This document shows positions 18,074 to 28,275 of a stretch of DNA of 64,000 nt, one piece after another. The stretch's first letter is position 1, and the number at the start of each line of letters is the position of its first letter. Both the position numbers and the translations under genes were made by a program. The notes below the pieces were generated by a model. That model searched no databases. It worked only from the letters and a program-made list of their open reading frames with translations, and had not been told where the DNA came from. Source of the DNA: Marivirga aurantiaca (GTDB taxonomy: Bacteria > Bacteroidota > Bacteroidia > Cytophagales > Cyclobacteriaceae); contig NZ_JAEQBW010000002.1 of assembly GCF_016679925.1 (NCBI RefSeq), positions 372,001-436,000 on the forward strand, written 5' to 3'.

Positions 18074-20518
18074 TTAACTTTCTAGCTGTAATTGAATTTT
18101 TGCTACTCTTTCTTCCAAAGTTTCTGTTGAAAATTTTTCCCTTAACCTATCCACCATAATCGGAAATGAAAAAGGAGAGGGCTGTGCAAGTTTTTTAAGA
18201 ATTATTTTTTGTTGATTTATTCTGGCAATAGCTTTCTCAAGTCTTTCTTTTTCCAGTTGATGTTGAATTACTTCTTCATGGGCTTGCTTTAAAAGTAAAT
18301 TCTCAGGTTCATACTCTGTGAAAACCCCGAACATAATGGATGATGAAGCTTGGAGGTGCTTGTCTTTAACATTTTTCCCCGGGAATCCTTTAAAAATTAA
18401 GCCGGAAATGGCTGCGATATCACGAAATTTTCTTTTGGCCATTTCTGTCTCATTTATTCCTCTCAAGATATCTTCTTCCAGGTTAACAGCTGAAAATAAA
18501 TCCAATGAAAGAGCCTCTTCCATATCTATTACTTCATCTGTTAGAAGCTCAAGACCGTAATCATTCATGGCTATGGAAAACGAAATGGGTTGTGAGATAC
18601 TGATTCGGTAGGCTACTAAGCTGGCTAATACTTCATGGATAAACCGACCTTCAAATGGGAAAATAAAAATATGAAAACCTTCTTTCGAGCTAACAGTTTC
18701 TATCAGGAGTTCATTTTGGGCAGGAATAATAGAAAACTTTTTTTGTCTGTTTATCAGGGGTGAGATTTTTTCGAGTTCAATATCCCGAATTATTCCTTTT
18801 GTAAAATCATCTAATTTTTGACGAATATAAAATGATAACTGAGAAGAGAGTGGCATTCTTCCACCCATCCACTTTGGCACTAAACCTGTTTTTTTCTTGC
18901 TTAGCTTCACCTGTACAGTCATGTCTTTCAACCGAACATATTCCAGGTTTCTGCCGGAAAACCAGAAAACATCTCCCGGTTTTAATCTGCTGATGAAATT
19001 CTCTTCAACAGTACCTATATAGCCTCCTTTAATATATTTTATGTTTAAAAGCTGATCACCCACAATAGTGCCAATGGATAACCTGTGGCGCATCGCAATC
19101 TTTTTATTCACCACTTTTAGCAGGCTCTCTTCCTGCACTACTTTGTGGTATTCATCATAGGCCGAGAGACTTTTACCTCCAAACTGAATAAAATTAAGTA
19201 TCCATTGCCACTCTTCCTCAGTAATATCTCGAAAGCAATAAGTTGATTTTATTTGACTCAAGAGTTTTTCCGGATTGAAGCCTTCACCAACAGCTAGTGT
19301 AATCATGAATTGGAGTAGCACATCAAATGCTTTCTGAACCGGAATCCTTGCTTCGAAATTCTTTTCTGATATGGCTTGCCTCAAAGCAGCACCTTCAATT
19401 AATTCCAAAGAATGGGTGGGTAGAAAGTAAATTCTACTCTTCTCACCAGGCCTGTGCCCGCTTCTGCCAGCCCTTTGTGCAAAGCGTGAAATGCCTTTTG
19501 GGCTTCCCACCTGAATAATAGTATCTACTGGCCTGAAATCCACTCCCAAATCTAAACTGGAAGTACAAACCACCACTTTAATAATGCCGGAATGTAAGGC
19601 TTCTTCCACCCATATTCTGATGTGATTACTTAAAGAACCATGATGCATGGCTATTGCTCCAGCCAGATCAGGCGATTTTTCCAGTAGTTTCTGATACCAG
19701 ATTTCGGTTTGAGAACGTGTGTTCGTAAAAATTAAGGTGGTTTTATTCTGATGAATAATCGGTAGTACTTTATCAATCAGTTTAATACCTAAATGGCCTG
19801 CCCATGGATAATTTTCCACCTCATCAGGTAAAATTGATTCTATTTGTATCAATTTTTCAATGTCTGATCTAATAAAGTCACCTTCTTTGGCATCTTTGCC
19901 TAAAAGTACATCACGGGCCTCTTCCAAATTACCTATGGTGGCGGAGATAGCCCAAATTCTCAATTTTGATACTGCCAAATCTTTTAAAACAGCTAATGCC
20001 AGTTCTACCTGCACACCACGTTTGCTTCCCAAAAGTTCATGCCATTCATCCACAATGATGGCTTCAAGGTTTTTAAAGTACTGAGAACTGTTTTTCTGGC
20101 TTAATAATAAGTGAAGGCTTTCAGGGGTGGTGATCAGGCAGTCTGGCGGACTCTTTTTTTGTCGTTGCCGGTCTTTGGTGGAAGTATCTCCTGTGCGGGT
20201 TTCTATTTGCCAACTGAAACCGAAATCATCCGCAGAGACTTGCATGGCCGATTGAATATCTTTTGACAATGCTCTTAAGGGTAAAATCCACAGAAACTTG
20301 AGCCCTTTTTTTGGTTGGCTTAGGAGTTTCTTCTGCTGTGTATAATGGGATAACAAGCAAGCGATCCATAAAGCATAGGTTTTACCACTGCCTGTAGGGG
20401 CATTAAGCAATCCTGATTTTCCTGATAAATAACTGTTCCAGGTTTCTACCTGAAAAGGAAATGCTTTCCATCCCTGCTTTTTAAACCAGTCTTTTCCTAA
20501 ACCAATGCGCTTATCCAT
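18074..20518 (-). CDS. Ligase-associated DNA damage response DEXH-box helicase
   Basis: 814 residues from the ATG at 20518, inside the last codons of the ligase gene (ATGGATAA overlap). A longer frame from 20545 exists but would run deeper into the ligase. Helicase motifs are Walker A NAPTGSGKTYALW, the DExH box DEWHELLG, ISATIGNLEEA, TNTRSQTEIWYQ and QRAGRSGHRPG. This is the Lhr-like helicase of the TIGR04121 type, with a DUF4910-like/Lhr C-terminal half (about 430-814). It travels with the ATP-dependent ligase and PdeM in many bacteria and is thought to act in DNA repair. It is translationally coupled to the ligase. Confidence 0.93.
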   Translation of the reverse strand: MDKRIGLGKDWFKKQGWKAFPFQVETWNSYLSGKSGLLNAPTGSGKTYALWIACLLSHYTQQKKLLSQPKKGLKFLWILPLRALSKDIQSAMQVSADDFGFSWQIETRTGDTSTKDRQRQKKSPPDCLITTPESLHLLLSQKNSSQYFKNLEAIIVDEWHELLGSKRGVQVELALAVLKDLAVSKLRIWAISATIGNLEEARDVLLGKDAKEGDFIRSDIEKLIQIESILPDEVENYPWAGHLGIKLIDKVLPIIHQNKTTLIFTNTRSQTEIWYQKLLEKSPDLAGAIAMHHGSLSNHIRIWVEEALHSGIIKVVVCTSSLDLGVDFRPVDTIIQVGSPKGISRFAQRAGRSGHRPGEKSRIYFLPTHSLELIEGAALRQAISEKNFEARIPVQKAFDVLLQFMITLAVGEGFNPEKLLSQIKSTYCFRDITEEEWQWILNFIQFGGKSLSAYDEYHKVVQEESLLKVVNKKIAMRHRLSIGTIVGDQLLNIKYIKGGYIGTVEENFISRLKPGDVFWFSGRNLEYVRLKDMTVQVKLSKKKTGLVPKWMGGRMPLSSQLSFYIRQKLDDFTKGIIRDIELEKISPLINRQKKFSIIPAQNELLIETVSSKEGFHIFIFPFEGRFIHEVLASLVAYRISISQPISFSIAMNDYGLELLTDEVIDMEEALSLDLFSAVNLEEDILRGINETEMAKRKFRDIAAISGLIFKGFPGKNVKDKHLQASSSIMFGVFTEYEPENLLLKQAHEEVIQHQLEKERLEKAIARINQQKIILKKLAQPSPFSFPIMVDRLREKFSTETLEERVAKIQLQLES

Positions 20519-22109
20519 ACTTTTCCAGCAGTTCCTGTAAATCACCTAAGGTATTAGCTGCTTCCATTTTTTTATCTTCCCGCCATCTGCTGATCCGCGG
20601 AAAGCGTAATGCAATACCGGATTTATGTCTTTTAGATTCCTGAATTCCTTCAAAAGCTATTTCAAATACCAGCTGGGGAGTGACAGTCCTTACAGGGCCA
20701 AACCTTTCTTTGGTATTATTTTTCACAAAAGCATTCACTTTTCTCATTTCAGCATCTGTAAGTCCTGAATAAGCTTTAGCAAAAGGGATCAGTTCATTAT
20801 CTCTCCAAACACCAAAAGTATAGTCAGAGTACAAATCTGCTCTTCGCCCGTGTCCTTTTTGCGCATAAATGAGCACCCCATCAATGGTTAGAGGATCAAT
20901 TTTCCATTTCCACCAACCGCCTCTTTTGCGCCCAACTTCATAAGCTGAGCCTAACTTTTTCAGCATAAAACCTTCAGTTTTTAAACTTCTTGCTTTTGTG
21001 CGGGTTTCGGCAAGTTCCTCCCAATTATTAAATTTCTCTGCTGCTGATAGTTGCAAATTGGGATGATTCACTCCCCTAATTATTTCTTCTAAAAGCAAAT
21101 TACGGTTTTGCAGGCTATTTGACCGGATGTCCTGCGATTGATATTCCAGGATGTCGTAAGCTTTAAAAACTACAGGAGCATTTTTTAAGATGGCTTTACT
21201 GAGGTTTTTCCTCCCAATTCGTGTTTGTAAAAGCGCAAATGGCAATGGTTCACCATTTTGATAGGGTAGGATCTCACCATCCAGCACTGTTCCGTTTGGA
21301 ATGTTTGCCGACATTTCAACTAATTCGGGAAATTTTTCTGTCACCAATTCCTCACCACGGCTCCAGATAAAAACTTCATTTTTTCTTTTGATGATTTGCC
21401 CTCTAATGCCATCCCATTTCCACTCAGCCTGCCAGTCTTTTGGATGACCCAACTCTTTCACTTCTTCATAAGTTACGGGGTGAGCCAGGAAAAAAGGGTA
21501 GGGGCGGGCAATTAAATCATCCTTTCGTTCTTCCAATATCAATTCAGAAAAGCTGGTGCTTTGAGGTGTCCAGTTGCCCATCAATCGATGTGCAATAATA
21601 GTTTTGTCAATATTATAAGCCTGACTGATGGCTCTGGTGACAATATTTTGAGAGACGCCCAACCTCCATGAACCCGTCATTAACTTTGTAAATACAAATC
21701 TCTCCTGTGTGTTGAGTTCTCCATAGATTTCTTTCAATTGGATTTCCTTTTCTTCATTGGAGAGCTCACCAATTTCTATAAGTTGATGAATATAATGATG
21801 AAGTGGTTTATCTATAGTTGCTTTTGTTTCGTCAAAAGGCAGTATCAAGGCGATAGTTTCAGCCAGGTCACCCACAACATGATATGATTCCTGAAAAAGC
21901 CAACTCGGTATTGCTGCCCATTGAGTGACCCAGTCTTTCAATAAAGTGCTGTTGATTTTTCTTTTGGGTCTTCGATTGGTAAACAAGGCCAGCACCCATA
22001 TTTTATCAGCATCATTGGCTTCCGAAAAATAGCTTTTTAGTGCAGCTACCTTGTCATTGGTTTTGTTGCTTTGATCTATGGAAGTGATAAGTTCGGCAAA
22101 ATCTTTCAA
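20511..22109 (-). CDS. ATP-dependent DNA ligase (ligase-associated repair cluster)
   Basis: 532 residues. It joins nicked DNA with ATP. The adenylated lysine is in motif I EWKWDGIRGQ. Other motifs are SRGEELVTEKFPE, VLDGEILPY, TEGFMLKKLGSAYEVG and GGWWKWKID (motif V). The N-terminal DNA-binding domain (about 1-200) starts KDFAELITSIDQSNKTNDK, as in TIGR04120 family members. The start codon is TTG at 22109; an in-frame TAG lies five codons upstream and no ATG intervenes. It is the first gene of the minus-strand cluster ligase-helicase-DUF2147-pdeM. Confidence 0.95.
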   Translation of the reverse strand: MKDFAELITSIDQSNKTNDKVAALKSYFSEANDADKIWVLALFTNRRPKRKINSTLLKDWVTQWAAIPSWLFQESYHVVGDLAETIALILPFDETKATIDKPLHHYIHQLIEIGELSNEEKEIQLKEIYGELNTQERFVFTKLMTGSWRLGVSQNIVTRAISQAYNIDKTIIAHRLMGNWTPQSTSFSELILEERKDDLIARPYPFFLAHPVTYEEVKELGHPKDWQAEWKWDGIRGQIIKRKNEVFIWSRGEELVTEKFPELVEMSANIPNGTVLDGEILPYQNGEPLPFALLQTRIGRKNLSKAILKNAPVVFKAYDILEYQSQDIRSNSLQNRNLLLEEIIRGVNHPNLQLSAAEKFNNWEELAETRTKARSLKTEGFMLKKLGSAYEVGRKRGGWWKWKIDPLTIDGVLIYAQKGHGRRADLYSDYTFGVWRDNELIPFAKAYSGLTDAEMRKVNAFVKNNTKERFGPVRTVTPQLVFEIAFEGIQESKRHKSGIALRFPRISRWREDKKMEAANTLGDLQELLEKYG

Positions 22110-22198
22110 TATGGTAGTTCGCTATTTTACAATATTGAACTCAATGCCATTTATTATGTTTCGTATGCTATGTTTATTGAAAGGAAGTTTTTTTATCT

Positions 22199-24157
22199 TC
22201 AACTCTTTAAATCCTGAATCAATCCTGTCAACTCAAAACACAAGCATTCGATTTTCCTGACTTTCCCTGATTCCTCTTTAATCGGGAAATAATCCGCATA
22301 CAGCTTAATACTGTCGCCATTTTTTTTACTGCACTCAATCAACTTTTGTGCGGAATTCCCTTTATTGATTTCGTTTAAAAGGGAGTCAAATTCCTGATTG
22401 GCCAATTCTTTATTAGCCCAAATGTATGAATGATTTTTGCCCACAATTTGATCCGGATTGTATCCTAATACTTGCTCGAATTTTTTGTTCACACTGGAAA
22501 TAGTACCATCTTCTTCCATTTCAATAAAAACAGCAGATTCTTTTACGGCCAGGTTAAATGCGCCCATCTCACGACTTTGCCTTTCCATTTCCTCTTGTGT
22601 GGCTTCCAGTTCTTCTGCATTTTGGCGCATTTCCTCTTCCTGTGCCTGTAGTTGTTCCGCACGCATTTGCGATTCTTCCAGCAGGTTTTTGGTCTCCAGC
22701 GAAACTTTCAGACCTTGAATAGTAGAGGCAATGTTTTCACCTACCTTTTCAATAAATTCAATATGATGCTCTTCAAAAGGATGGAAAGAAGCTAGTTCAA
22801 TAATACCAAAAATATCTTCATTGATTTTCATTGGGCTTACTAGTAAGTGCGTAGGAGTGGCCTCACCTAAGCCTGAGCGAATGGCTACATAGTTGGCAGG
22901 TATTTCCGATAGATATATATACTCTTTTTCAAGATAACATTGACCTACCAGCCCTTGCCCGGGTTCTAATTCCTTTTGAATAAATTTTTGTCTTTCATAG
23001 GCATAAGCTCCTTTTAACTGTAAGGTGATTTTGTTATTGTCATCTTTATGGACAATGAAAAGTGAGCCCTGGTTGGCATTGGCATAATTAACCAATTCCC
23101 CTATGAGCCTGGCTGATAATACTTCAATGCTTTCATTATTTTTTCTTAGGATATCTCCAAATTTAGCCACACCGGCATTGAACCAATCTCTTTTTTTGTC
23201 CTGTTCAGCTACATTTTGAAGTTTGATTCTCATTTCAGCCAGTGATTCCCCTAAATGACCTTTATTGTCAAATACAGCTATTTCAGAATCGAATTGCCCT
23301 TTTCCTACTTCTTCAGCAAAATTGGTAATACCCCGAAGATTAATAACTAGCTCGTTGAGCGCCTTAATGATTGAGTTCATTTCATCTTTTGACTGCTCCA
23401 TTTCGTCAGGTAAATTACCTTCTGACATCTCACGGATTTTCACTTTAAGGAATTTAATCCGTTGCAGTACTGACCTAATGATATAAAGGGCTATTAGCGT
23501 ACTAATCACAAGAGCTATAATAAATTGAATGCCTAAAAAAATGGGGATTTTAGATTCCGCATTCTCTAGTTCCCGCAAAGTTTGTGTTTCTGATACAGCT
23601 AATTCTTCCTTAATGCTATCAATTAAAAAGGTAAGGTGAATAATATCTTCAATTAATTGCTCATTATTCAATTCTTCTATTTGGCTATCGTTAATGGCAG
23701 AAAGTTGCTTTGACCTTATTTTAGGGAGATGCTCCCTTAACTTCTTAATATATACTGTAACCTCTTCATTGTTAATATTTTTAGTCAGACTGTCTAATTT
23801 TTCCAGAGTAGGATAGATGTCGTTTGTCCATCTGTTTTCTACGTCCCCTTTGAAAAAATCATCATTGGTTGTTAAATACCTAAAAGAAAGAATATGAGTA
23901 AGATCCACCAGCTGTTGGATTTCAGAGGCTTTTATACTACTGTTTTTGTTGAGATGGATTAAATTCCGAGCTTTGTTTACTTGATTAATCCATGCCCAAT
24001 TACTGCTTAAAAGCATAATAATGGAAAATAAGCCCATCAATAAAAAGCCTATTGTAATTCTACCCTGAAGTGTTTTGAAATCAACTCTTATATACCTTGA
24101 TAATGAAAATTTTCTTTTTTGGAAGGATTTCTCTTTTGATGGATCGTTTTTGGTCAT
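22199..24157 (-). CDS. Membrane sensor protein: periplasmic domain-HAMP-GAF-coiled coil-PAS, no output domain
   Basis: 652 residues. Membrane helices lie at about 34-56 and 204-226 and flank a helical sensory domain. HAMP follows (about 226-280), then a GAF domain (about 345-480: AYAYERQKF, GLVGQCYLEKEYIYLSEIP, AIRSGLGE, FGIIELASF). A glutamate-rich coiled coil (about 480-525) leads to a PAS domain (about 525-650: SAVFIEMEEDGTISSVNKKFEQVLGYNPDQIVG). No kinase or other output domain follows. It is a paralogue of the protein at 1230-3386, and its PAS domain is better conserved. It probably passes its signal to another protein. It is a single gene downstream of hppA, separated from it by a terminator. 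Confidence 0.85.
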   Translation of the reverse strand: MTKNDPSKEKSFQKRKFSLSRYIRVDFKTLQGRITIGFLLMGLFSIIMLLSSNWAWINQVNKARNLIHLNKNSSIKASEIQQLVDLTHILSFRYLTTNDDFFKGDVENRWTNDIYPTLEKLDSLTKNINNEEVTVYIKKLREHLPKIRSKQLSAINDSQIEELNNEQLIEDIIHLTFLIDSIKEELAVSETQTLRELENAESKIPIFLGIQFIIALVISTLIALYIIRSVLQRIKFLKVKIREMSEGNLPDEMEQSKDEMNSIIKALNELVINLRGITNFAEEVGKGQFDSEIAVFDNKGHLGESLAEMRIKLQNVAEQDKKRDWFNAGVAKFGDILRKNNESIEVLSARLIGELVNYANANQGSLFIVHKDDNNKITLQLKGAYAYERQKFIQKELEPGQGLVGQCYLEKEYIYLSEIPANYVAIRSGLGEATPTHLLVSPMKINEDIFGIIELASFHPFEEHHIEFIEKVGENIASTIQGLKVSLETKNLLEESQMRAEQLQAQEEEMRQNAEELEATQEEMERQSREMGAFNLAVKESAVFIEMEEDGTISSVNKKFEQVLGYNPDQIVGKNHSYIWANKELANQEFDSLLNEINKGNSAQKLIECSKKNGDSIKLYADYFPIKEESGKVRKIECLCFELTGLIQDLKS

Positions 24158-24220
24158 TATCTGAGTTTTATTAATAAAAATTGCAGTGGCAAAATAGAAA
24201 TGATTTTTGGCAAAAACAAT

Positions 24221-24254
24221 AAAAAAGGCTGTATCAAATTACATGATACAGCCT
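24221..24254 (-). terminator. Terminator of the pyrophosphatase gene
   Basis: Perfect 11-bp arms AGGCTGTATCA (24226-24236) and TGATACAGCCT (24244-24254) with a 7-base loop are followed on the minus strand by six T. It lies 55 bases after the hppA stop. Confidence 0.9.
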
Positions 24255-24308
24255 CTGAAAAATTATTGGTTTGAAAGGGCTTGGAAGATTTTAGTCTTCC
24301 AGCTTTTA

Positions 24309-26522
24309 TTATCTCTCTGCTTCTATATTGCCTTTGGCATCAAGCACCATTTCTTTAACTTCCTGCTTAACATTATCAGAATGTGCAGTATGGTCTTTTA
24401 CTGCTATGTGAGGAGCAATTACCAAAGCTACAATTGACATTAATTTGATAAGGATGTTCATTGATGGACCTGAAGTATCTTTAAAAGGATCTCCAACAGT
24501 GTCTCCTGTAACGGATGCTTTATGTGCTTCCGATCCTTTATACTCCATTACTCCATTTATCATTACACCTTTTTCAAACGATTTTTTAGCGTTATCCCAT
24601 GCACCACCTGCATTGTTCTGGAAAATTCCCATCAATACACCTGAAACAGTAACACCGGCTAATAAACCACCTAATATTTCAGCTGATGAAGTATCAGGAA
24701 AAACATCTTTAAAACCAAAACCAACCAATAAAGGAACTATTAAAGCAATAGCACCCGGTAAAATCATTTCTCTGATGGAAGCTTTAGTGGAAATAGCCAC
24801 ACACTTTTCATATTCCGGCTTGGTAGTACCTTCCATAATACCTGGTAACTCCCTGAACTGTCTTCTTACTTCTTCCACCATATCCATAGCAGCTCTTCCA
24901 ACAGCGGCAATCGCTAAAGAGGAGAATATATAAGGAATCATACCACCTACGAATAAGGCAGCTAATACAGGAGCTTTATAAATATCAATAGAATCAATTC
25001 CGGAAATACCAACGAAAGCGGCAAAAAGAGCCAAAGCCGTTAAAGCTGCAGAGGCAATTGCAAAACCTTTTCCGGCAGCTGCGGTAGTGTTACCCACTGC
25101 ATCAAGGTTGTCTGTTCTACCTCTTACTTCTTCAGGTAAACCACTCATTTCAGCAATTCCACCAGCATTATCAGCAATAGGGCCGAAAGCATCAATAGCT
25201 AATTGCATGGCAGTTGTTGCCATCATTCCGGCAGCTGCAATGGCCACACCATATAAACCTGCAAATGTGTAGGAAACTACAATACCAGTAGCTAAAACCA
25301 ATATTGGCAATACAGTGGATTGCATACCTACTGCTAAACCGGCAATTATGTTAGTGGCTGAACCAGTGCTTGATTGTTTTACAATAGACAACACAGGCTT
25401 TCTGCCCATAGCTGTATAATATTCAGTAATAATACTCATTAAGGCACCTACAATCAATCCTGTTAGGATAGCCCAGAATACATCCATGCTAGTAAATGCA
25501 TAATCCCTGATAATCATGGTGTCAGGTAGCATCCACTTAACAAGGAAATAAGTGGCTACAGCTGTAAGCACAATGGAAGACCAGTTCCCCATGTTCAATG
25601 CTTTCTGAACACTGTCAGTTTCTTTGGAAATTCTTACAAATAATGTACCGATAATAGAAAATACCAATCCTAAACCTGCGATAATCATTGGTAATAAAAT
25701 TGGTGCAATACCGCCAAAATTATCAACTGAAATAATCTCTCTTCCTAAAACCATGGAAGCTAAAATGGTAGCTACATACGAACCGAAAAGATCAGCACCC
25801 ATACCAGCCACATCACCTACATTATCACCTACGTTATCAGCTATGGTAGCAGGGTTTCTTGGATCATCCTCAGGAATACCTGCTTCAACTTTCCCTACTA
25901 AATCAGCACCTACATCGGCAGCTTTTGTGTAAATACCACCACCCACACGGGCGAAAAGTGCAATAGACTCAGCTCCAAGAGAGAAACCTGCCAATACTTC
26001 CAATGCAGTAATCATTGCAGGGCCATTCACATCGCCTCCGGTATTGATTACATAAAATTGATAGAAAAAGATAAATAAAATACCCATCCCAAAGACTGCA
26101 AGCCCGGCCACACCTAGTCCCATCACTGTTCCGCCAGAGAAAGAAACTTTAAGTGCTTTTGCCAAACTTGTTTTGGCTGCCTGAGTGGTGCGGACATTGG
26201 CTTTAGTAGCGATATTCATGCCCACCCAACCGGCAAAGGCTGAGAAAACTGCACCTATTACAAATGAAATGGCAATTACAGGAGAAGAAGTTTCTACCAA
26301 AGTGCCTGAATAGGCTAATAATATGCCGGCAATAAGGACAAAGTAAAACATTACTTTCCATTCAGCTTTTAAAAAAGCCATGGCACCTTTGGCGATGTAA
26401 CCTGCCAGTTCATTCATTTTTTCATCACCGGAATCCTGCTTTGTGACCCATGAAGATTTAATGGCCATTACAATCAGACCAACGATACCCAAAATGGGCA
26501 CAATCCATATTATATTACTCAT
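24309..26522 (-). CDS. hppA: Membrane-bound ion-translocating inorganic pyrophosphatase
   Basis: 737 residues from the ATG at 26522 ([10 protein letters not shown]). The frame extends to 26552, but a -7 promoter match at 26550-26557 overlaps that longer start. The protein has about 16 membrane helices. The pyrophosphate site is seen in [19 protein letters not shown]. It splits pyrophosphate and pumps H+ or Na+. The segment [13 protein letters not shown] carries alanine where K+-independent enzymes carry lysine (GNTTKA), so I predict a K+-dependent enzyme; which ion is pumped cannot be read safely. It is monocistronic, with promoter and terminator both visible. Confidence 0.95.
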   Translation of the reverse strand: MSNIIWIVPILGIVGLIVMAIKSSWVTKQDSGDEKMNELAGYIAKGAMAFLKAEWKVMFYFVLIAGILLAYSGTLVETSSPVIAISFVIGAVFSAFAGWVGMNIATKANVRTTQAAKTSLAKALKVSFSGGTVMGLGVAGLAVFGMGILFIFFYQFYVINTGGDVNGPAMITALEVLAGFSLGAESIALFARVGGGIYTKAADVGADLVGKVEAGIPEDDPRNPATIADNVGDNVGDVAGMGADLFGSYVATILASMVLGREIISVDNFGGIAPILLPMIIAGLGLVFSIIGTLFVRISKETDSVQKALNMGNWSSIVLTAVATYFLVKWMLPDTMIIRDYAFTSMDVFWAILTGLIVGALMSIITEYYTAMGRKPVLSIVKQSSTGSATNIIAGLAVGMQSTVLPILVLATGIVVSYTFAGLYGVAIAAAGMMATTAMQLAIDAFGPIADNAGGIAEMSGLPEEVRGRTDNLDAVGNTTAAAGKGFAIASAALTALALFAAFVGISGIDSIDIYKAPVLAALFVGGMIPYIFSSLAIAAVGRAAMDMVEEVRRQFRELPGIMEGTTKPEYEKCVAISTKASIREMILPGAIALIVPLLVGFGFKDVFPDTSSAEILGGLLAGVTVSGVLMGIFQNNAGGAWDNAKKSFEKGVMINGVMEYKGSEAHKASVTGDTVGDPFKDTSGPSMNILIKLMSIVALVIAPHIAVKDHTAHSDNVKQEVKEMVLDAKGNIEAER

Positions 26523-26549
26523 AATTCTATTTATTTTTTCAAAACCCTG

Positions 26550-26557
26550 CAAATATA
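26550..26557 (-). promoter_or_regulatory. Putative -7 element of hppA
   Basis: On the minus strand TATATTTG matches TAnnTTTG and sits 27 bases before the ATG at 26522. It supports that start over the longer reading frame. No TTG is seen at 17-23 bases upstream. Confidence 0.45.
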
Positions 26558-26670
26558 GGTGGATGCATCTTAAATGGAAATGTTTTTATCAAAACTTATC
26601 AAAAACATCTTTTTTATCTGGTAAAGCAGTAAATAATTGGGGTTTTTATGCAGATCGAGTAGCAAATTCC

Positions 26671-26678
26671 TAATTTTG
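26671..26678 (+). promoter_or_regulatory. Putative -7 element of hisB
   Basis: TAATTTTG matches TAnnTTTG, 11 bases before the first ATG of hisB and 17 before the second. The nearest TTG upstream is 31 bases away, too far for the consensus. If used, the mRNA would be nearly leaderless. Confidence 0.3.
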
Positions 26679-26689
26679 GAATTGATTTT

Positions 26690-27793
26690 ATGAAAATGAA
26701 GAAAAAAGTATTATTTATAGACAGGGATGGTACTCTTATTAAGGAGCCACCCTCAGATTTCCAGGTGGATTCCCTTGAAAAATTGGAGTTCCTGCCTTTT
26801 GCATTATCTTCTTTGCAAAAAATTGTGCAAAATACAGATTATGAATTGGTGATGGTGACCAATCAGGATGGGTTGGGTACAGATTCTTTTCCGGAAGATA
26901 CTTTCTGGCCCGCACATAATAAAATGATGCAACAACTGGAAAATGAAGGAATAGTATTTGATGAGGTGCTGATTGATAAAAGCTTTGAAGAGGAAAAAAA
27001 GCCCACCAGAAAACCACAAACAGGTTTGCTTCAAAAATATTTAAGCGATGATTATGATTTGGCCAACAGTTATGTGATTGGAGACAGGAGAACAGATGTG
27101 GCTTTGGCCAGTAATTTAGGGGCGCAATCTATATTTATAGGCGATCAATATGAGGAAGCTACTTTCTGCACGAAAGACTGGAAAGAAATTGCTCATTTCC
27201 TGGTGCTTCCAAATCGTAAAGCAGTAATCAACAGAAAGACTAATGAAACTGATATTTTTATAGAGTTGAATTTAGATGGTTCCGGTAAAGTGGAAATGAA
27301 TACAGGCCTTAAATTCTTCGACCATATGCTCGATCAGTTGGGGAAACATGGTGGTTTAAACTTGAAAATTGAAGTAAATGGTGATTTGGAAGTAGATGAG
27401 CACCATACCATTGAAGATACAGCTTTGGCTTTAGGAGAAGCTTTTAAACAAGCTTTGGGTAATAAGAAAGGAATTTACCGCTATGGTTTTTTACTCCCGA
27501 TGGATGATGCACTGGCACAGGTAGGGATTGATTTTGGTGGTAGACCATGGATTAACTGGAAAGCGGATTTTAAAAGAGAAAAAGTTGGGGATATGCCTAC
27601 AGAGATGTTCTTTCATTTTTTTAAATCTTTTACAGATGCCGCCCAATGCAATTTGGATATTCAGGTAAGCGGAGATAATGAACATCATAAAATTGAAGCC
27701 ATTTTCAAGGCATGGGCAAGGGCTATAAAAATGGCTGTAAGTAGGGATGAAAGTCGCTTACAGGATTTGCCCAGCACCAAAGGCACCTTGTAA
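26690..27793 (+). CDS. hisB: Bifunctional histidinol-phosphatase / imidazoleglycerol-phosphate dehydratase
   Basis: 367 residues, two fused histidine-biosynthesis enzymes. The N-terminal HAD phosphatase (about 1-165) has the nucleophile motif [13 protein letters not shown] and [13 protein letters not shown]. The C-terminal dehydratase (about 175-367) has [12 protein letters not shown], the metal-binding [16 protein letters not shown] and the second [16 protein letters not shown]. It catalyses the dehydration of IGP and the later dephosphorylation of histidinol phosphate. No other his gene is in the window, although hisB is usually next to hisC or hisH; here it stands alone. Translation may start at the first ATG or at the next methionine two codons on. 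Confidence 0.96.
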   Translation: MKMKKKVLFIDRDGTLIKEPPSDFQVDSLEKLEFLPFALSSLQKIVQNTDYELVMVTNQDGLGTDSFPEDTFWPAHNKMMQQLENEGIVFDEVLIDKSFEEEKKPTRKPQTGLLQKYLSDDYDLANSYVIGDRRTDVALASNLGAQSIFIGDQYEEATFCTKDWKEIAHFLVLPNRKAVINRKTNETDIFIELNLDGSGKVEMNTGLKFFDHMLDQLGKHGGLNLKIEVNGDLEVDEHHTIEDTALALGEAFKQALGNKKGIYRYGFLLPMDDALAQVGIDFGGRPWINWKADFKREKVGDMPTEMFFHFFKSFTDAAQCNLDIQVSGDNEHHKIEAIFKAWARAIKMAVSRDESRLQDLPSTKGTL

Positions 27794-27813
27794 GTTGGAT
27801 AAATAATTTTATA

Positions 27814-27905
27814 TCAATGTCGTTTAGTTAAGACAAACTTCCTTCTCCTTTGGAGAAGGATAGAAGGTTGAGGTTTTATTTTAAAGCTTAACTAAACGAC
27901 ATTGA
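27814..27905. repeat. MITE-like element with perfect 19-bp terminal inverted repeats
   Basis: The left end TCAATGTCGTTTAGTTAAG (27814-27832) and right end (27887-27905) are exact reverse complements. The 54-base interior contains a second perfect hairpin, CCTTCTCC/GGAGAAGG with loop TTT (27841-27859). No coding capacity is present and no convincing target-site duplication is visible. It resembles small non-autonomous elements or REP-type repeats of Bacteroidota. Only a search for further copies can show that it is mobile. Confidence 0.6.
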
Positions 27906-27931
27906 ATTCTCTCTCTTAAATTACTTTTATG

Positions 27932-27965
27932 GAATCAAGGCTGTTTGTACAGGCAGTCTTGATTC
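27932..27965. terminator. Hairpin after hisB, possible terminator
   Basis: GAATCAAGGCTG and CAGTCTTGATTC pair over 12 positions with one G-T wobble (loop about 10 bases). The tail CTTTTT begins 7 bases later, so termination is possible but not clear-cut. It lies about 140 bases after hisB, beyond the MITE-like element. Confidence 0.4.
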
Positions 27966-28101
27966 AAAGCTTTTTAAACCTCTAATAACCAGTGCTCCCG
28001 ATTAATTTAAACCTCTAGGTAAAGCTCATATATAAACTGTATGGCTTATTGTTTTTTTGAATTATTTATGACCAATGTCAACTTTTTTAAAATAATTGCT
28101 C

Positions 28102-28109
28102 TACTTTTG
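28102..28109 (+). promoter_or_regulatory. Putative -7 element ahead of sulP
   Basis: TACTTTTG matches TAnnTTTG and is the only match I found between the MITE-like element and sulP. If it is used, the sulP mRNA has a leader of roughly 380 bases that includes both repeat units. No TTG is seen at the usual -33 distance. Confidence 0.35.
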
Positions 28110-28275
28110 CATCTTCAAAAAAACGGTATGTTTCCAAAACAACTATATTCTCAAATCACTCCACCATAGGTTTCTTTACCTATAGATAAGAATAAGCATT
28201 TTTTTCTTAGTATTTCCTTCAGGGGTCATATCCTTGATGCTTTATAATCATTTCCATTTCAAGTAATTTAAAATA

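Noticed and set aside
20519-20545. Longer N-terminus for the repair helicase
   Set aside because: It would add nine residues lying deeper inside the ligase gene; the ATG at 20518 overlaps the ligase stop in the usual coupled way.
24445-24933. A 162-codon frame opposite hppA, and similar frames opposite uppP, scoB and Wzc
   Set aside because: These are shadow frames of conserved genes on the other strand and resemble nothing by themselves.
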